Assembly (NCBI RefSeq): GCF_002583555.1
Contig: NZ_BEGX01000047.1
Location: forward strand, 1 to 54,160
DNA length: 54,160 bases
Direction of reading: 5' to 3'
Source: Pseudonocardia sp. N23
Lineage (GTDB): Bacteria > Actinomycetota > Actinomycetes > Mycobacteriales > Pseudonocardiaceae
The notes under the pieces were generated by a model. The model was given only the letters and a program-made list of their open reading frames with translations, had not been told where the DNA came from and ran no database searches. The translations under genes and the position numbers were made by a program. Of the stretch, positions 50,666 through 54,160 are shown piece after piece (positions within the stretch are counted from its first letter, which is position 1; each line of letters opens with the position of its first letter).

Positions 50666-50764
50666 CCTCCGCCCCGGGTGGCGGCGTGGGCGCCGATGAG
50701 TTCGGTGCCGCGGCGTCGTTGCACGGAGCGACCGACGTGAACGACCCCCGAGGAGGCGATCCCC

Positions 50765-51331
50765 GTGATCCCCGACCAGACACCCGCCGACGAGTACCGC
50801 GAGATCGCCGGACGGTTCGGCGAGCTCGTCGATGCCGTGCCCGCCGCTGCCTGGGACCGCCCGTCCCCCGTGCCGGAGTGGACGGCCCGCGACGTCGTCC
50901 GACACCTCGTCGAGTGGTTCCCGAGCTTCCTCGCCGGCGGCGCGGGAGTCACCCTGCCGCAGGGACCGAGCGTCGACGACGACCCGTCCGCGGCGTGGCA
51001 CACCATGAGCAAGGGCGTCCAGTCCCTGCTCGACGACCCCGCGGCCGCCGACACGATGCTGTCGAACCGGCACATCGGCGACGTCCCGCTCCCGCAGGCG
51101 GTGTCACGCTTCTTCACCGCCGACGTCTTCATGCACACCTGGGACCTCGCCCGCGCCACCGGCCAGGACGAGACCCTCGACCCCGAACGCTGCGCGATGA
51201 TGCTGGAGGGGATGACCCCTCTCGACGAGGCGCTGCGCTCCAGTGGGCAGTACGGGCCGAAGGTGCCGGTTCCCGATGATGCCGACGTCCAGACCCGGAT
51301 GCTCGCCTTCATCGGCCGCGACCCGCGCTGA
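50765..51331 (+). CDS. TIGR03086 family metal-binding protein (DinB/MDMPI fold)
   Basis: A 188-residue four-helix-bundle protein. WTARDVVRHLVEWFPSF near residue 40 gives the first metal His and VFMHTWDLARATGQ near 120 the second; the C-terminus (MTPLDEALRSSGQYGPKVPVPDDADVQTRMLAFIGRDP) is the TIGR03086 signature. Related to mycothiol-dependent enzymes, so probably a mycothiol S-transferase. GTG start after GAGGAGG. Closed by a possible hairpin at 51373-51411. Confidence 0.93.
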   Translation: MIPDQTPADEYREIAGRFGELVDAVPAAAWDRPSPVPEWTARDVVRHLVEWFPSFLAGGAGVTLPQGPSVDDDPSAAWHTMSKGVQSLLDDPAAADTMLSNRHIGDVPLPQAVSRFFTADVFMHTWDLARATGQDETLDPERCAMMLEGMTPLDEALRSSGQYGPKVPVPDDADVQTRMLAFIGRDPR

Positions 51332-51372
51332 CCTCTGGTCGCGGATCGGATGGGAGGGCCGTACAAGGTTCC

Positions 51373-51411
51373 CCGCACCATCGACGTCGTCGATGGGCTC
51401 GCACGGTGCGG
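51373..51411. terminator. Nested hairpin between convergent genes
   Basis: Inner arms CCATCGAC/GTCGATGG (51378-51385, 51389-51396) and outer arms CCGCACC/GGTGCGG (51373-51379, 51405-51411) compete or nest between stops at 51331 and 51427. Confidence 0.45.
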
Positions 51412-51426
51412 CGGGCACCGTGATCG

Positions 51427-51807
51427 TCATCCGTCGAGCCACTCCGACGCCTGAGCGGGAACCGGCCCCGCGGACCGCGGCAGCTCGTCGTCGCGCCGGT
51501 CACGGACGACACGCAAAGGGACCGCCGGGACAGCAGACGCCGCGGCGCCGACGCCGAGTACCAGCACCCGGATCACGTCGCGCAACGCCCAGTAGTGGTC
51601 CTCGGCCGGGCTCTCCGAGTCGAGCACGAGGACCCAGCCCCTGGCCGAGACGTCCAGTCTGGCGACGACGTAGCGCAACGGCCGGTGGCGCACGTCGATG
51701 AGCCCGCGCAGGTCGGTGATCAGGTCCTCGACCGCGGCGGCGGCGTCGGGCTCGCCCTGCGGTCGCGTCGTCCGGTCCCGTCTGCGGCGGCGCACACCGA
51801 GCTGCAT
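51427..51807 (-). CDS. Hypothetical protein, 126 aa
   Basis: The ATG at 51807 has GAGAGGAG six bases upstream. The protein has a basic start (RRRRRDRTT), then an acidic amphipathic region (AAAVEDLITDLRGLIDVRHRPLRYVVARLDVSARGWVLVLDSES), a possible single hydrophobic segment (VIRVLVLGVGAAASAVPAVPLRVV) and a polar end. No family recognised. A 71-residue frame upstream (51720-51935, minus) overlaps its start and might be a small leader, but lacks a ribosome site. Confidence 0.6.
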   Translation of the reverse strand: MQLGVRRRRRDRTTRPQGEPDAAAAVEDLITDLRGLIDVRHRPLRYVVARLDVSARGWVLVLDSESPAEDHYWALRDVIRVLVLGVGAAASAVPAVPLRVVRDRRDDELPRSAGPVPAQASEWLDG

Positions 51808-52007
51808 CCGCAGCTCCTCTCGTGTCTCAGCGCGGCGCTGGCATTCGCGAGGTCCTGGCGCTCGTCAGCACTGAGCAGCGGCTCCGCCGGAGTCCCGGCC
51901 GGAGCCCAGGCCGTGACGGCCTGCTGCATGGACATCGTCCGACGCTGTGCACACGTTTCACTACCCTGGGCAACTGCAACTGATCGGCGTAGCGAGGCCT
52001 CGCCGCG

Positions 52008-52511
52008 TCAGCCCGTGCCGGAGCCGCCGTCGTCCGTCGGGGTGACCCGCTGACGATGGCGCGAGGGCGCGTCGGCCTTGGGCCATTCCAGTGTCGTTCC
52101 CTCGGCGTCCGTCGTCCGCACCACGTCGGCCCCGATCTCGCCCACCGCCACCCTGACCAGCGAGAGGATGGCGTCACGCATCGGCGAGGACAGCCGCTCG
52201 GTCCCCGGCGGGAGCAGGTCGGCCAAGGTGCTGCCCTGCGGTCGTACCGCGAGGCCCACGCTCCGGGCGGCGGACAGCACCACGGTCGTGAGGTCGACGT
52301 CGAGGGCCACGGCGATCGACGTCAGCGACGCCGGCTCGGGGAACTTGCGTTGCCGCAGCCCCGATCCCAGCTGTTGCCAGCGTGCGCGCGACAGGTCGTT
52401 GCCGGATCGCCGGGCCAGGTCGGTGTAGGACCAGCCGTACTGGTCCATCCGCGACCGGATGAGCTCGTGCAGCGGACGGCCCGCGTCCTCGGTCCCGTTC
52501 TCGTCGATCAA
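52008..52511 (-). CDS. XRE family helix-turn-helix regulator
   Basis: A 167-residue protein. The XRE/HTH_3 domain is at about 14-75: LIRSRMDQYGWSYTDLARRSG, then RWQQLGSGLRQRKFPEPASLTSIAVALDVDLTTVVLSAARSVGL. The C-terminal 80 residues are of no known family, with GTERLSSPMRDAILSLVRVAVGE. The start is TTG 52511, eight bases after GAGGAA; the next in-frame ATG would cut into the domain. No partner gene is evident. It may be self-controlled through the CTATCGATAG palindrome at 52641-52650. Confidence 0.85.
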   Translation of the reverse strand: MIDENGTEDAGRPLHELIRSRMDQYGWSYTDLARRSGNDLSRARWQQLGSGLRQRKFPEPASLTSIAVALDVDLTTVVLSAARSVGLAVRPQGSTLADLLPPGTERLSSPMRDAILSLVRVAVGEIGADVVRTTDAEGTTLEWPKADAPSRHRQRVTPTDDGGSGTG

Positions 52512-53035
52512 CGATCCGATTCCTCACGGCCCTCGACAGGCTCATCCTGACGTTGGGACCAGTATCGCGGCTCCGCCGACGACAGCGGCAGGACCGTCCG
52601 GCGGGTTGCGCACGCTCCTGACGTCCACGTATGCCGATACGTCTATCGATAGTTTGCAAATTGACCAGCTCGACTTGACAGCGTGTGCGGTCGACGACAG
52701 TGTGTGACAGGAACACCACACCCCCGACTCACGATTACTGAACCGTCGACGTGACGGTCACGCAGTGCCACGACGGCCGCGCCGGCCGCCCCGAACGACG
52801 CAGGTCATAACCGGCCGCGTCGCCTGCGCACACCGCCGACGTTCGGTCACGCCCGGCGGCGCATCTCGATGCGTGACACGACGCATCAGCAGTCGGCCGA
52901 GCACGCGATCAGACGGTTCGAACACCGGACCGGACCGACGCGTACCCGTGTGACGACCCGAATCCGGCGTCACGCAATCACGACCCACACGCCACGACGT
53001 CTGGGCCGGCCACGACGCAGACAGGGACGAGCCCG
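52512..53035. other. Long divergent intergenic region
   Basis: 524 bases between the XRE gene (minus) and the DUF3494 gene (plus). An AT-richer spot at about 52625-52680 has CTATCGATAG and a plus-strand promoter candidate: TTGACA at 52674-52679, 17 bases, CAGTGT. If used, the leader would be about 330 bases. The last 300 bases contain repeated CACGACG/GACG words but no gene. GGGACGAG is the ribosome site for the ATG at 53036. Confidence 0.45.

Positions 53036-54160
<1,125 letters not shown>

Noticed and set aside
51720..51935. A 71-codon minus-strand frame ahead of the 126-residue hypothetical gene
   Set aside because: No ribosome site and its second half is a frame shadow of that gene; kept only as a remote leader-peptide possibility.

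Overview
The window is very GC-rich with strong third-position GC. It uses many GTG/TTG starts, has ATGA/GTGA gene overlaps throughout, and shows TetR/ArsR/XRE regulators, actinobacterial-type TIGR03086 and DUF3494 proteins, a SecDF fusion and tRNA-Gly(GCC). This points to a free-living actinomycete, most likely of the Pseudonocardia type; the genus is an inference from gene style only. No rRNA, CRISPR array, phage or intact insertion sequence was seen. All positions were worked out by hand.

Layout. 0-10 kb is mixed housekeeping and accessory: an SDR, a DUF4870 membrane protein, a LarC protein lacking its C-terminal half, a DSD1-type PLP enzyme, a CmtR-like metal sensor overlapping a CDF metal exporter, a RibD/DHFR-like reductase, a repeat-rich secreted protein (HRGND repeats), a small secreted protein, SecDF and a tRNA-Gly. 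10.1-35.3 kb is one large acyl-CoA catabolic region. It holds a nine-gene minus-strand operon (enoyl-CoA hydratase, carboxyltransferase, TetR, acyl-CoA dehydrogenase, SDR, DUF35, thiolase, two more acyl-CoA dehydrogenases), a divergent alpha-methylacyl-CoA racemase-like CoA transferase, a Liv-type ABC importer with an acyl-CoA ligase inside its operon, a ketosynthase, a second TetR, a four-gene operon (biotin carrier, enoyl-CoA hydratase, NodN-like protein, APH-like kinase), a SnoaL-like protein, an SDR, another acyl-CoA ligase and a winged-helix regulator.

The most interesting signal is a 16-bp palindrome, consensus TTGAnnTCGAnnTCAA, in five promoter regions of this region (19.05, 26.51, 27.90, 31.29 and 34.47 kb). 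In each case it covers the -35 element of at least one promoter, usually as TTGACG with a -10 element 17-18 bases away. Together with two closely similar TetR proteins, this suggests one repressor-controlled regulon. The regulon would import an unknown branched or cyclic carboxylic acid through the Liv transporter, activate it with CoA, epimerise it (racemase), carboxylate it (a carboxyltransferase plus a stand-alone biotin carrier, with no biotin carboxylase in view) and degrade it by beta-oxidation and thiolase/DUF35 chemistry. The substrate is not known.

35.3-46.4 kb is a more eroded stretch: remains of an ABC ATPase and of a LacI regulator, a TetR-P450 pair with its own operator, a quinone-oxidoreductase-like MDR, an Ogt/2OG-oxygenase DNA-repair pair, an MFS exporter with a His-rich tail, a CoA transferase and a flavin monooxygenase. 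46.4-54.2 kb has a CPBP protease, a GH15 trehalase/glucoamylase, PPK2, a TIGR03086 protein, an XRE regulator and, running off the right edge, a DUF3494 (ice-binding-like) surface protein with a Thr/Pro stalk and a Gly/Asn tail.
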